Origin: Bimastos eiseni | Taxonomy: Eukaryota; Annelida; Clitellata; Crassiclitellata; Lumbricidae | Direction: 5' to 3' | DNA length: 64,000 bases | NCBI GenBank assembly: GCA_959347315.1 | Contig: OY365814.1 | Coordinates: 31,566,532-31,630,531, forward strand | Part shown: positions 9,936 to 21,500 of the stretch, piece after piece | Numbering within the stretch: the first letter of the stretch is position 1 | Layout of the letters: every line of letters starts with the position of its first letter | Made by a program: the position numbers and the translations under genes | Notes under the pieces: model-generated | What the model saw: the letters and a program-made list of their open reading frames with translations, nothing else | Told to the model about the DNA's origin: nothing | Databases searched by the model: none

Positions 9936-12480
9936 TCTTGGACGCCTTTGAAACGTAATAATCTTGGAATGGACCTTTCTTTACTGTGTTGTGAGTTGAG
10001 TTACCACTTGTTCATATACCGCATGCCAAGCATCGTTATGTGGCATACCTGTATAACCAAGATTACAGCAGACACTACCGAAAAGTAGCGGCATCGTAAC
10101 TGGTTGTAATATGAAGGTTTTGTGCAGGTTGTATTTTTTTGTGTTCTTTGATGTTCTTTAAAAATAGATTTTTGTGATTCTAGTCTTGCACCAAAGTTTT
10201 GCTTCTACTGCGCTATTTAACGTGCCGTTGTGTTTATGCGGGCAGAGTTGTACTCCAGTGGTAAAAATACGTAAAGTAAAGTAATGTAATGATAAATTAT
10301 CTTAGATTTGTTTGTGTCAGTTTGTGTACGTTTAGTTTTGATGTCTGTTTCTGAGCTTTTTAAGCATTGCACCAAAGCTTTAGGTCTACTTTGAGATACC
10401 AGTTAGTGACAGTGTTTATTGTCATTTATGCTCAGAAGATAGTCACAGTGCGTATGCGTGTAATGGTTAGATGTGAGTGTGCATGATTTCTACTCTGCTT
10501 GCTATGACTAGTCGTGTTAGACATTGCTGCGACAATCTATTGAACAATTTTTACAGTGGAATTTATACTGAGAAGCTCTCCGATTAGGGTAGATTAGATT
10601 AGTTAGAGATTCAGATGATGTGTGTTGTATTATATTTTGAAATTTGATAGAATTTTTACAACTTATTGTATATATAATTAATTATGTGAACAAACTTATT
10701 GTGATTTAATTGCTTTTATTGTTGCTTGCTCCTTCTGAGTTCATTTCAAAGTGATTAGTATTTTTTTGTGTTGAAGCATTTGAGGCTGCGTTAGTTGACA
10801 ACCTCTAACCTATTTTCTGTTTTGTGGTTTTCTTTACTGTGATATATATTTTTTACATATCCACTTATTCGTCTTTTTATGGAATTTCATACTTCCTCTG
10901 TAATTTTGTTCCATTCCCGATGACAGCATTCTGATCAGACTTTGAGTGTTTTTAAATTTAACATGTTTTTATAATGCTGAATTAAAGGAATGTAAACAAC
11001 GTACGAACACTGTGAAAATTCTTGTTTGTTCACCCAGCGTTTTTGCAATTGGGTCGTTTTCAGTGTACCCATTCTCGGTTTTTAAAATTTTCCCCATTGT
11101 TCTATTTCCATGTGGAAAATTTCCAGCATTCCTCTTCTTATTACATTCTCGTTGTTATGTTGAAGCAAAATTTAACCCTGTGTATATTATAACTGGACAT
11201 TTAGCAAGCATCTTGGAAGATGCATAATGCTGGCAATATACTACTACTCCATGATAATTGTTCCAGGAGTGTATTAGGCATACATTATAAACTTTTGCGC
11301 TTGAATATACTAAATATTTAAATCTATTACAACCAACGGACATGAACGATGTAGCTCTTGAGCGTATCTGTAACTGTGAAGTGTTTTTTAATTGCTTTTT
11401 AATGCACTTTATAACTGTTCCGATCCTTTACCCTTCATGTACAGTTGGGTTGTACTCCCAACACATCTGAGCTAGTCCTGTACTTACTCTGTGGAAACCA
11501 GTATTTGTACCTACTCCATCGCACCCCTTGATTACTGCACGACAAACTGGCATTTTAGTTTTGTGTATTCTCCTAGCGTATTTGAGCGCCTCTTAGTAGA
11601 TATCTTGAAGTGGCATTATATCAAGTCTTTTTGATTGATTTGTGCTGAAGTTAGCGCTAACTCTGAAAACCTAGTCTCGCTTTCGTTTCATGTGCTCATT
11701 ATTTTATTAACAATCTTGTATTGCAGATACAATACTCGCTGTTCCTAGTTGGGTGTAGCTTTGGTGATTATAGGGATCGAAAGGCATCTCGGTCTTGATT
11801 AGTGCTACGCTGGACTTAACCGCTGCCATTCATTGTGCCCATCCTAGATATTTTCTGCACAAATCATGACCCTGGGTTGTTGAGAAGCGTTTTAGTCACT
11901 CATGAAAGTAAACTGCACACTTTTGTAGTTGAATGCTTTTAACTATTTTGACATGCTAACTAACATCAGATATTATAATCAGTATAAAATTTTATATATA
12001 TATATAGAACATATAATGTATAAATATATGTATATATATATATATATTTATGTATGTATATGCTTATGAATTGTTGTCTTATTTGTTAATTTGTAGGCAT
12101 ATTTTGTACTCTAGTATTGACAAGTTAGTTGCTCGAGGCTGCGTTAAGTAGTGGTTGTTAAATTGTTTATTAAATACTGGAAAATTATATTTAATAGATC
12201 TGCATTTTGCTGCCCCTCATTGTTTCAGTTTAAAGGGATAACAATGCATACAATTCTTCACACAAATACTTAACAACCGACCCATATTGGTCTCGTGGTA
12301 ATCTCGCTCATATATACTGTACTCAATCGACGAATGCTTAGTCTTTCTCGATCGCTATTGCAAAACTTTGGGATTAACTGTCGAATTTTGAATTTATTCT
12401 GTCCTTTCACAGAAGTCTTCAGGACTAAGATAATGTCGCTGTTGTAGTTTCAGTCGGTTATCTTATGACTGAATTAATGA
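9936..12480. other. No recognisable gene
   Basis: AT-rich, with only short ORFs of skewed composition. There is an (AT)n tract at 11994-12050. A LINE tail is listed separately. Confidence 0.5.
11570..11640 (+). mobile_element. LINE 3' tail remnant
   Basis: GAGCGCCTCTTAGTAGATAT and the following bases match the tail of the plus-strand LINE at 51180-51890 (GCGCCTCTGAGTAGATATC). No ORF remains. Confidence 0.5.
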
Positions 12481-12494
12481 CACTGTGATAACAA

Positions 12495-12555
12495 AGATCA
12501 TTAGCATTGCCTCCCTACTTTATCCAGGCTTGGGACTGGCACTCTCAGAGTACAA
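12495..12555 (-). repeat. Copy of the GCCAGTCCCAAGCCTGG dispersed repeat
   Basis: Reverse complement of the motif found at 19408, 34713 and 36370: TCCAGGCTTGGGACTGGC, preceded by TTAGCATTGCCTCC. Confidence 0.6.
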
Positions 12556-12829
12556 GCAGTGCATGAGTTGCCCAGCACAGCTGGGTTGATTTATGGGATC
12601 CTGACCTGGTTTTTCAAATGGAATATAATTGTGAATTTTTGTATATTCCCTCTAATCAATGGACATTTTGACAATGGTGTGACATTAGCCATTAGACAAG
12701 ATTCTGAAAATAATTTAATAGGAATTTTGAACCCTGCACAAAGGTGTGCAATGTAAGGCATAGAATGTAAGGGCAGGTGTAGAAGGTTAGGGTCAGGTGT
12801 AGGTCAGAGCAAGGTGTAGAATATAAAAG

Positions 12830-12975
12830 CCCTGTGGCCGATTCATTAGAGCACTCGGCCCGTAATGTGGTTCAAGCCTCAACAAGCCTCGGGTGATCAC
12901 CGAGTATGAACCTTGAGCAAGTCCTTTGCTCACAATAAGATTGCCGTCTTGGTAATGTAAACATATCCATCTCAT
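12830..12975 (+). mobile_element. tRNA-derived SINE
   Basis: A-box-like TGGCCGATTCATTAGAGC and B-box-like GTGGTTCAAGCCTC about 35 bp apart, followed by ACCTTGAGCAAGTCC, a post-tRNA motif often seen in animal SINEs. Confidence 0.6.
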
Positions 12976-13699
12976 CAAAAGTCTGAAACTATAAAAGTCT
13001 TGCCAACGCTTAATAACAAGCCGTCAACAACCACTAATCAACATTCGGCGTCTCAAACCATTTTATTACACTGCTCATCTGACCACAAATTCAAACAATA
13101 CAACTGAAGTTTCCCAAAGAACTCAAAGTACTTGCAATCAGTAATCGAAGACCAGATTGACGACATTTCGTAACCAGTCAACAGTTCACACTAAACCATA
13201 GAGTTCTCAAAGTTGCTGGTCATTGCAGAACCATCTCAAGAGTCTGCTTGGATCGTACGGCCGCGAAACTTTCTCCAAGGACCGACGTCATTACTTCAGG
13301 TGTTTAAACAAAGAATTTGAGACCTGGAAGTAGAAATAGAGAAGAAATAAAAAGAAATCTTTGCCTTACAAGTTTACACATTTATGACAGTTTACACGAT
13401 ACCAGAGTTACATTTGGGGTAAAACCAACCCATTTTTTCAGCTTTGGAATGTACCACAGACCATACTAATGTATGGACAGATGTTTCCACACAAGGTGAC
13501 AAACATTTTTGGGTCAATATCAGAGCCAGTTCAGGGGTCATGCTGGGGAGACAGCGTAATGGAGGTTATATACAGCCGCACATATGTAGTCAGACAACTG
13601 CTTGGCCTGACATGGTTCTCATCAGCACTGTCTGCAGCTGTGTAACTAGGCTATCGATCTATTTCATCTATCTTATTATATTACTAACTGGGGAACCTG

Positions 13700-13870
13700 A
13701 CATTGCATAGGTTCAGACAGGTTTTTGGCCCAGGAGATCAGGAAGACGGCAGCCACGGGGTTCACCAACCCCTTTACAGGGTGTCCCAGGTGTTCCCGAG
13801 CCAACTGCAAAGGTTTCAAGTCAATAGCTCTAAAACTGTGCAAATGTATAGTAGGAAAGAGACACACGCA
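13700..13870 (-). repeat. Dispersed repeat, copy 1 of 3
   Basis: Shares GGTTTTTGGCCC, GGTTCACCAACCCC, AAAGGTTTCAAGTCAATAGC and CTGTGCAAATG with copies at 20205-20390 and 20935-21090, in the same order. Probably a fragment of a mobile element; the class is not recognised. Confidence 0.7.
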
Positions 13871-13879
13871 CACAGAAGC

Positions 13880-14135
13880 TTGTCTTTATTGATATAGATA
13901 TTTAAGCATTTGTAGAGCGCTGCTAGTACGGGTAACCATTAAGAAGGGCTGCCAGTGTGCACGGACCTGCAGGAAGAAGTAGGTTTTGAGAAAATCGAAA
14001 GAGGATGAGAGACTGCCTGATAGAGTTTTAGAGCAAACATATGGAGAAAGACCATTCCACAAAGAGGGACCAATTGAAACTAAAGATCTAGACTGAGCAA
14101 TAGCAGTTCTATATATGAAACTATCTCTCATCTAT
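13880..14135 (-). mobile_element. LINE 3'-end fragment
   Basis: The minus strand reads TAIAQSRSLVSIGPSLWNGL then SSSFDFLKTYFF, the C-terminal signature of CR1/L2-type ORF2. The tail TTTGTAGAGCGCTG at 13908 is the reverse-strand LINE tail motif seen elsewhere in the window. Confidence 0.75.
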
Positions 14136-14299
14136 CTATATCACCTATCCATGTATCCCACCTATACATCTCGCTTATCCATCTATCTCATCTATATAAC
14201 CTATCCATATACTTCATCCATCAACCCTGCTATTTGATTATATAATCAGTTGCAACTTGAGTCAAGCCAAGAGAAGAATGAACTCTTGAGTAGATTGTT

Positions 14300-14473
14300 T
14301 CAGAAACGTACGCAATGGTCAACGCAGTGGATGAAGTCGAACAGTTCCTGCGAACAGTTCTCCTCCGTATGCGAACGACTGGTCACCCGCTCGCTGCATC
14401 TCTCTAGCTCCTCGCGATAGTGCTGACAATGCTTGTCTTCGCCGCACTCGCCCTTCAGAGTTTCCTGAGGATC
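14300..14473 (-). CDS. UQCRH: UQCRH main exon
   Basis: Acceptor CTAG precedes GAT at 14473. Reads DPQETLKGEC and on to FIHCVDHC. An in-frame TGA lies at 14302-14300 after V-R-F; the donor-like GTACGT directly after the last Cys codon is the alternative end (exon 14312-14473). Confidence 0.85.
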   Translation of the reverse strand, partial: DPQETLKGECGEDKHCQHYREELERCSERVTSRSHTEENCSQELFDFIHCVDHCVRF

Positions 14474-15023
14474 CTAGAGTACATCAGTCAATCAATATAT
14501 AAATCAATATATCAATCATGTGGCAGAACACTTTTAGTACATAGTTACATAATTAGTACATAGTTACATAAGTATTCAGTAAATAAAACTAGTATAGCTA
14601 CCGACCTTTGCATTTTAAGTTTTAACCAAGATGATGAAGATGGTGATGATCTCTGACAGAGGGGGGTCTGTTGGGCTTTTGCCACCAGGAACGAGCGAGT
14701 TAGGTGGTGTCCCATTGCCTTCCTCACAGAAAACTGTGGGTGGGCAACGTGTCCAAGGTTGCTACAGTGGCTTAAGGTAGATTCAGACCAGCGATCTTCC
14801 GGTTAAAAGGCACAGTACACACCGCTAACCCACTCTCTTCGTAACTACGATAAATAATCCAAATGGAGTCAAGCAATATAGTACACACTAACAATTTTAT
14901 ACATAAATATAATTAAATACCTCACAAAAATCCTTCTGCATTTAATTCAACCAAGAACTATAATTTAAATTAGTAAATAAAATTATAAAAATTTAAATAG
15001 ATGCTTACCACCAATTCTTCAGA
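14300..15023 (-). CDS. UQCRH: UQCRH, mitochondrial complex III hinge protein (partial)
   Basis: Small acidic subunit of ubiquinol-cytochrome c reductase, held as a helical hairpin by paired cysteines and placed near cytochrome c1 on the intermembrane-space side (family knowledge). Two exons are seen on the minus strand: a 15-nt microexon at 15009-15023 (SEELV) and the main exon starting at 14473. Together they read EELVDPQETLKGECGEDKHC and then LERC, ERVTSRSHTEENC, ELFDFIHCVDHC, with the family's cysteine spacing. The main exon either ends in V-R-F-stop at 14300, shorter than the usual tail, or splices at GTACGT (14311-14306) to a last exon I did not find. The acidic N-terminal exon(s) should lie above 15023 and were not found. 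Confidence 0.85.
14620..14835 (-). mobile_element. tRNA-derived SINE, same family as 2578-2785
   Basis: On the minus strand it carries CAACCTTGGACACGTTGCC and GGAAGGCAATGGGA, matching the plus-strand copy in the dab intron, with an ATC-rich tail at its low-coordinate end. The tRNA-like head is at about 14780-14835. It lies in the UQCRH intron. Confidence 0.75.
15009..15023 (-). CDS. UQCRH: UQCRH microexon (15 nt, SEELV)
   Basis: TTTGTAG acceptor, TCTGAAGAATTGGTG, then GTAAGC donor. The frame is closed just upstream by TAG, so it can only be a separate exon. Joined to the main exon it restores the conserved EELVDP junction in phase. Confidence 0.7.
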
Positions 15024-15029
15024 CTACAA

Positions 15030-16370
15030 ATGTACAAAAATAAGAAATAATTAGACAACAAACTTCATCTGCATGTCCATAAATCAAGCATCTAACAACA
15101 GCTGACTCCTAATGGTGGAATAGTTAAGTTGTAAAATATTAATTAGTCACATTATTGTGTTGTTGTCTCTTCATAGCAGTCACTTGTATAGCCTATAGTC
15201 TCGACGGCGCCACAAAAATGCATGTGCCATACAGCCAATGTCATATGTGACGAGTGGTTAGAGCTTCGTTTTAGCAGATCAATAAAGCCTGGCTTTACAG
15301 AATATTAGTTGTGACGAAATCTTTTGAAAAGCAGTAATTCTGATTAATGTAACAACAATTTTAACAGATTTAGCACATTTTACACACCATTTTCAGGCCT
15401 TCCAACAAGGTCACACTTCGTATGCGATCAGAATATCACAGAATACATATTAAACCTTGATGACATAGTGAACCAACATGCATCGCTAGTTAGCGACATC
15501 TATTGATTGGTAATAATTTTGTGCCAATGCAACCAATGTTTGCAACTAATAGCTAGCTGCGTTCAGGCTGTTTTCCAAATAAAAAGCGACTGCTTTATAG
15601 GGAGAACAATCTGACAAACGCAGAACTGCTGACACTATAGATTTAATTTGAAACATTATAAGTTTTGGGAGCAGATAGTGAAATTTGTTGTAGCTCTTCT
15701 TTACACTTTCTTTAGCTTTCAATGTCATGTTTCGACCATGGAGTCCTTACCTTGATGTAATATTCCAATTGCTGCCTCATTAAGCTTTAAAATTAAAACA
15801 CTAACAAGCCCGAATCGTCATTCCCAAAATGCTAGCTAATATAGTCACTGAAGTCGACTATTATTAAGAAATTTGAGACCGATGTTCTCGGGTCAGATAA
15901 AGCCAGGGCTGCAAACATGTTGGTTTTTTGTTTCCTTTTGTTTTTAACAAAAAAAAGTCCCTAAAAATGTCAATTTTTGGTTTTTTGGGTTAAAAAAATA
16001 TTTCTCTATTAAATTTACTAATATTACTATTATATTACTAATTTTATGTTATTCACTCTGAAATCAAGCTAAACTAAGCATAAAAGCGAGTTGGAGCTCT
16101 TTTTCATGCTGTGTTTGATGCTTTTTATAGCAAAACTGCTGTGACAAAATCCAAAGAAAAGCTAAAAACTAAAAAGACAAATAAAATCAAATAAAATCAA
16201 AAGACAACTTTTGATTTTTTTAAATCTTGGTTTTTTGCACCCCTGGAGAAAGCCTGCGACCTGGCTCTTTAACACCTCCGCCGATATATTACTTTAATTT
16301 ATGGACAAATTGTCAATGTCAATATAATGCAACTTGGTTGGCAGCTATCTTCCCTTCCTGTTTACATCGA
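15030..16370. other. No recognisable gene
   Basis: AT-rich intergenic or UQCRH intronic sequence. A donor-like CAAG|GTAAGG on the minus strand at 15736-15746 follows a short open frame (MRQQLEYYIK), which I could not link to any gene. 15925-16230 has T/A-rich imperfect runs. Confidence 0.4.
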
Positions 16371-16566
16371 TACTAAAGTATGAATGTTTGATGATTGGCA
16401 TGTGATCTCCAGGTTACACGCGGTCGAAAAATAACATAAAACCTATAAATCAAACAAGCAATTGAAAGGTACACATGCACTGTGCATGCATGAATGCGGT
16501 CCGTAGACCTACATATATTACATGGGATATGACCCGGATATCGAGTAAAGAGTGGTCTCAATTCAA

Positions 16567-16713
16567 GGGTGCGTAGCGAATCACCGAAACCCGAATTCCC
16601 GAAAAAGATTTCTGCCGTATCTCCGAACGAAGCTTGATTGATGAAAATGATTCTGCTTAAATCGAAGCTGGCCTTTTCGGCGTTTTCGGGTTTCGATGAT
16701 TCGGGATGATCCC
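16567..16713. mobile_element. 147-bp hairpin MITE with 8-bp TSD
   Basis: Flanked by the direct repeat CAATTCAA at 16559-16566 and 16714-16721. Termini are inverted: the left arm contains GAATCACCGAAACCCGAA; the right arm, reverse complemented, contains GAATCATCGAAACCCGAA; both ends start GGG. The middle holds a copy of the 36-bp foldback repeat core (GATGAAAATGATTCTGCTTA). The TSD length points to a hAT-like mechanism. Confidence 0.88.
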
Positions 16714-17399
16714 CAATTCAAACGAACAGTGGAGGTGAAGGATTGGTTTATTGATTTATTCCTTTTCATATGAACATGGTAAGGGTCATGTGTACATTTT
16801 ACATTTAGGTCTGTAGATCGTCGGTTTCGCCAATAATTATTACAGACCAGCATTTCACACTCAGACCTATACAATTCTTTTAAAAGGTCAATATAGAAGT
16901 CAGTTCGACTTGATTCAGGATCAGCGAAGAAGCTCGTTGAAAGAAAGCAGATTTGTGTGAGATTTACATTTTCACAGTCCTAAAAACGGCTTTGATGGAA
17001 TAAAGGTGTGAAGAACGGAATATCACGCTGGAAGTAAATATTAAGTAATTAGTGAATGAAGTAACCTTTAATTGTATAGCACCATATTTCGGAGAGAGAC
17101 ATGTCCATTCTATCCTATTCCAATATCTGTGACGGCCATATTTGTTTATCATGGTCGCGGTCGCAACCGGATTTATTTGGTAAACTTCTCCTCTGAATTT
17201 TCTGCGGTTATACTATAAAATTGAACCGAACATAGTATTGAGCGTTTTCTCTTGACCCATGAACTAATCGATAAAAGTTAAGACTTGTCTTTCTTGAAGG
17301 GATAGATCAGTAGCAATTAATGGTCTCATGGACCGTGCTAAGGCAACGCCAGAGCACTGAACAGAGACCAGAGTCCAATTTGAATGAGATCTAGCCTGA

Positions 17400-17610
17400 A
17401 CTTGAGGGTTGTTCGATGGTGTAGTGATTAGCTTGCTGGACCTTCGATCGAGAGGTTGGAATTCAAATCTCCGCAAGGGCAGAAATTTGGTTCTAAATTT
17501 TTTGCTTCACGTGCGCCCACTCGGCTTTAACGAGTATGCAGATGGGTGGGAAGATTAAACGGCGAGTGTTCACCCGCACTCATATGCCGAGGATAAAAAA
17601 TGAAGTCGCT
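17400..17610 (+). mobile_element. tRNA-derived SINE
   Basis: A-box-like GATGGTGTAGTGATTAGC and B-box-like GGAATTCAAATCTC, then a body with GTGCGCCCACTCGG. The body differs from the 2578 family. Confidence 0.6.
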
Positions 17611-17643
17611 AGTATTTCATACCCGTGGCTTAAAGAGTCTTCG

Positions 17644-18216
17644 GTAAAAGTGTATTTAGCGTATTTTATTATTTGACGTGTATAGATGTCCAACTGTAAC
17701 TTAAATGGAGACAGGATCGATGAAAAAGTATAATGTGCAAATAGAAGCTGGATTAATGAAAGAAATTATGCTTAATTAAAGCTGGATAGATGAAAATATC
17801 ATGCTTAATTAATACGAGAATTTTGCTACGATGGACATAGAATCAATGTAAACAAGGCCGTGTACACGCATAAAAACTCGATTGATGAAAAGAAATATAC
17901 CTAAATGGAAGTTAGATTGATGAATAGAAATATACTTGGAAGCTGGATCGACGAAGAGAAATGTGCGCGAATGGAAACTGAGTCGATGAAAATATCATGC
18001 ATAATTAGAAGTTCGATTGATGACAAAATGGCATCGCGATGGAATCTAGTGGAACTTCTGATCAACGTTTTGTTTGATTAAATACTCTAAAACGCACTTT
18101 TAAAATTCTTTTAATCGATCCAGCTTCCATTTAAGCATAATTATTATCATCAATTCAGTTTCTACTTACAAAATACATGAAGGAAATAATAAAATACGCA
18201 AAAATACACTTTTACC
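17644..18216. mobile_element. Foldback-like element with 36-bp repeat arms
   Basis: Inverted ends: left GGTAAAAGTGTATTT followed by AGCGTATTTTATT; right, as reverse complement, GGTAAAAGTGTATTTTTGCG. The interior has about ten plus-oriented copies of the GAAGCTGGATTGATGAAA-type repeat (17690-18050), then minus-oriented copies (18105-18170). Flanks GAGTCTTC and AACTCTTC agree at 6 of 8 positions and may be a decayed TSD. No ORF. Confidence 0.78.
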
Positions 18217-18487
18217 AACTCTTCTTCTTCAAAAATTACCGAATGTTTCGTTATTGCGTATTTTTTGTTTATTTGAATCATCAAAAATAAGTCTGTGCAA
18301 ATGCGGTTTTATGTTCAGTCTATAAATTTATTGCAGTTTATTCTTACATACTGGATTTACTAAAGATTCTGGTGGCTTATTAACCTTTACTATTGCTGGC
18401 ATTTCAGGTAAGATCTGGTTTGCTGGGTGAACCATTGAACATTGCAACCTGAATTTAGGAACTTAAAGAGATATTGAGGAACACAGA

Positions 18488-18545
18488 ATGGCGGAAGCTG
18501 TGACTAACATCGTCAAATTCTATGACAAGATATTGTCAAAAGCAG
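18488..18545 (+). CDS. ELOVL7: ELOVL exon 1
   Basis: ATG at 18488 opens [19 protein letters not shown] and ends one base into a codon before donor GTCTGT at 18546. The start fits the short N terminus of the family, and the split Asp codon is completed by exon 2. Confidence 0.9.
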
Positions 18546-21500
18546 GTCTGTATTTTTGACTTAAGAAGTCCTAGCATTAACATTTTATTGAATGGAAATT
18601 ACTGTGGTAGTTATACAATCACTGGAACTTTCCAATGAGAAACCAGACTTAAAATTACTTCTGCTGCTTGTATTGTTTTATTAGATCATTGCTTTAGTTG
18701 ATAATTATTACAATTGATCATTTTTTAACTGGTCATTGTTTGAATGAATCATCTCTGTAATAGCCTAGAGACTAATGAGCTATTTTACTTACTAATAATA
18801 ATAAATATTTGTTTATTGATTTATATGAAATGTCACAACGCAAACTATTACACAATGCTGTAGTCTAATTCAATCGTAATGTAATGTAATCAAGTATTTA
18901 TGTAGCGTCGCTCAAATCAGCAGCACTCTTAACTAATTGAGGAGCATATGTTTAGAATTCAAGCATTAGTTGGAAATTTCTTGGTTGGTGAGTCCAAGGG
19001 TTTTACTGTTCAGTGGATTTCTTACATGGAACCAGTGTGATGATCTTACTTCATTGCATCTTTATGTTGCTCATTTTGCGATGTAGATCCTAGGGTGGAT
19101 GGCTACTTCATGATGTCCAGTCCGCTGGCCAGTCTGGTCATCTGTGTGGCCTACGTGTACATTGTTCAGGTCGCCCTACCCCGCTTCATGGAGAAGAGGG
19201 CGCCTATGGAACTACGCACCCTCATGATCGTCTATAACTTTGCCATGGTTGCCCTGTCCGGCTACATCTTTGTGGAAGTAGGTTACATTACGTTGGATCA
19301 TATTGTGTTGTATTGCATTGTTTCCTGTTGTGCGTATCTATGTATATTATTTATTTCAGACTTTCTATGAACTGTTGAAGGCACTGCCGAGGTTCTTGGG
19401 GTTGTTCTGTGCCAGTCCCAAGCCTGGAGAAAATAGGAGGATGATGCTAAGCATATTTACGGTGACAAAGTGGTGCTAAACAGCAATTAACCAACTCTAA
19501 CTATTGTATTGTGTTATGTTGTATATGCGTATGTATCCTATCATTTACTTAGCTCCTTTTCAGAGCCTCTCAAGGGTACTGATTGGTTAACATATCGTAT
19601 AGCATTGTATTGCTTTTTCTATTGTTTAACATTTTATTGTATAACTTATTTGTTCAGTACTGTTAAGCGCCCTTGTAGCGGCATGGCTGCGTTACGTCGT
19701 TGTAGAAACTGTCCGCTTAATTGGATTTATGCATGTGTCTCAATGTTCATGCAGTGCATTCAAACTGCTGACTGGTCCAGAGGGATGCTAATTGTGTTGA
19801 ATTACAGTGTATTGTATTGTTTCATATTATGTTGAGTTACCTTATGTTGTAATGTGCATTATGTGCATATCTCAATATTTATATGGCACCGATTGAACAC
19901 CATTTGCAGTTGCTCTAATTATGGAGAGGTTCCAGTTGAATTGCATTTTCTTGTATTGTTTGCAGTGCACTGTATTGAATACATTGTATTCAGTCTATTA
20001 TGCATTGTATCCAGTATTCTTTTGACTTTTGTCTTTTTCCAGTTTGCTCTTTCTGGTTGGTTTGCTGGCTACAGCTGGCAGTGTCAACCGGTCGACTATT
20101 CCAACAGCCCACAGGCCATTCGGGTTTGTTTGGTCATATATCATACATTCTGAGCCTATTATTATAATTATCATTATTATTATTATTACTAGATGCGGTA
20201 CCCGACGTTCACCCGGGTTGAGACCGGTTTTTGGCCCTGGAGAGGAGGAAGGGGATGGCGGCTGCGGGTTCACCAACCACTCTACTGAGTGTTGGAGGTT
20301 TTCCTCGAGCGAACGGCGAAGGTTTAGAGTGAATAGCTGTAAAAGTGTGCAAATGCATAAACGTACAGAGAATAGACACTGATGCGTGCAAAGTCTCATC
20401 ACTAACGTACAACTCCATACGGAATTCCCAGCCGAGATATCTTTGCGAACTCTTCACCATCCAGCCAACCCGCTGTACTTGATCGTCCTCTTGCCTCACC
20501 ATCACTCGACCCCCGATTACATCTCATCTCAAGTTCTCCAACCGCGCCATATAAAACGCCGCTCCCCCCTTGTCTCTGGAACGACCTTCCTTCTGAATTT
20601 CGTGTCTTCTCGGTTCCTCCATTATCACTGCCCATCATGCAACATCATCTGTCGCTAGCGCCCATGTCCATCACACCCCAGGCTTAACATTCTGAACTTA
20701 AATACGACCTTTTAAAGAACTCCTACCGAGCTTTTCGTCATGCTGGTTTGTCGAAGTGAGCTACAGTTAGATCCGAATTAGGTCTTTCCCTGTTATACAG
20801 GAACGACGCTGCGACGCTTGGTACATTCAGCCCATGGACTGTTCAAACGTATATCTCCAAAGAGGTGCTGCAGTTAGGTGCACATGTGCAGTAGGTCGAC
20901 ACGATCCTGGCGACTGAAAAGGAAACTTCTTGGGGGCCTCAAGAGAGGTTTTGGCCCTGGAGACCATTAAGAGGGTGGCCACGTAGTTCAGCAGCCCCTC
21001 GTCTGCATGTTCCAAGTGTTCCCCAAGCGAATGGTGAAGGTTTGGAGTGAATAGCTGCAAAACTGTGCAAATACATCACGAGACAGATGGACAGAAATCT
21101 TTCCTTAGATATATATGCTTTTTATTATAATTATTATTATTATCATCACTTATTATTACTCTTATTATTATTGTCAGCATCCTTATCATTATTATTATTA
21201 TGATGATGAACGTTTCCCATTCTTTATAATTTCGTAGCACTGTATCAGGCTTTAGTTTACCCGATGTGTTAGTATTATTATTTTTTTAATTATTTTAATT
21301 ATTATTATTATTATTATTATTATTGTTATTGTTACACACTTATTAAGCACAGCGCTTCTGAGTAGATGTCTTAAAGGGGCGCTATATAAATAAATAAATA
21401 AATAAATAAATAAACAGCTATCTAATGACAATTTTTCTTAAGTCTCTGTTCTTTTGACTCAATCATTCCTTATGACGTCTCTTGATCACTCTTGCGCAGG

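Noticed and set aside
15736..15790. First exon of UQCRH (MRQQLEYYIK before a GTAAGG donor)
   Set aside because: Good donor, but the peptide is not acidic and does not fit the UQCRH N terminus.
18210..18235. Acidic UQCRH exon (EEEEL on the minus strand)
   Set aside because: The bases lie at the edge of the foldback TIR and TSD, and the next residues would not join the SEELV microexon sensibly.
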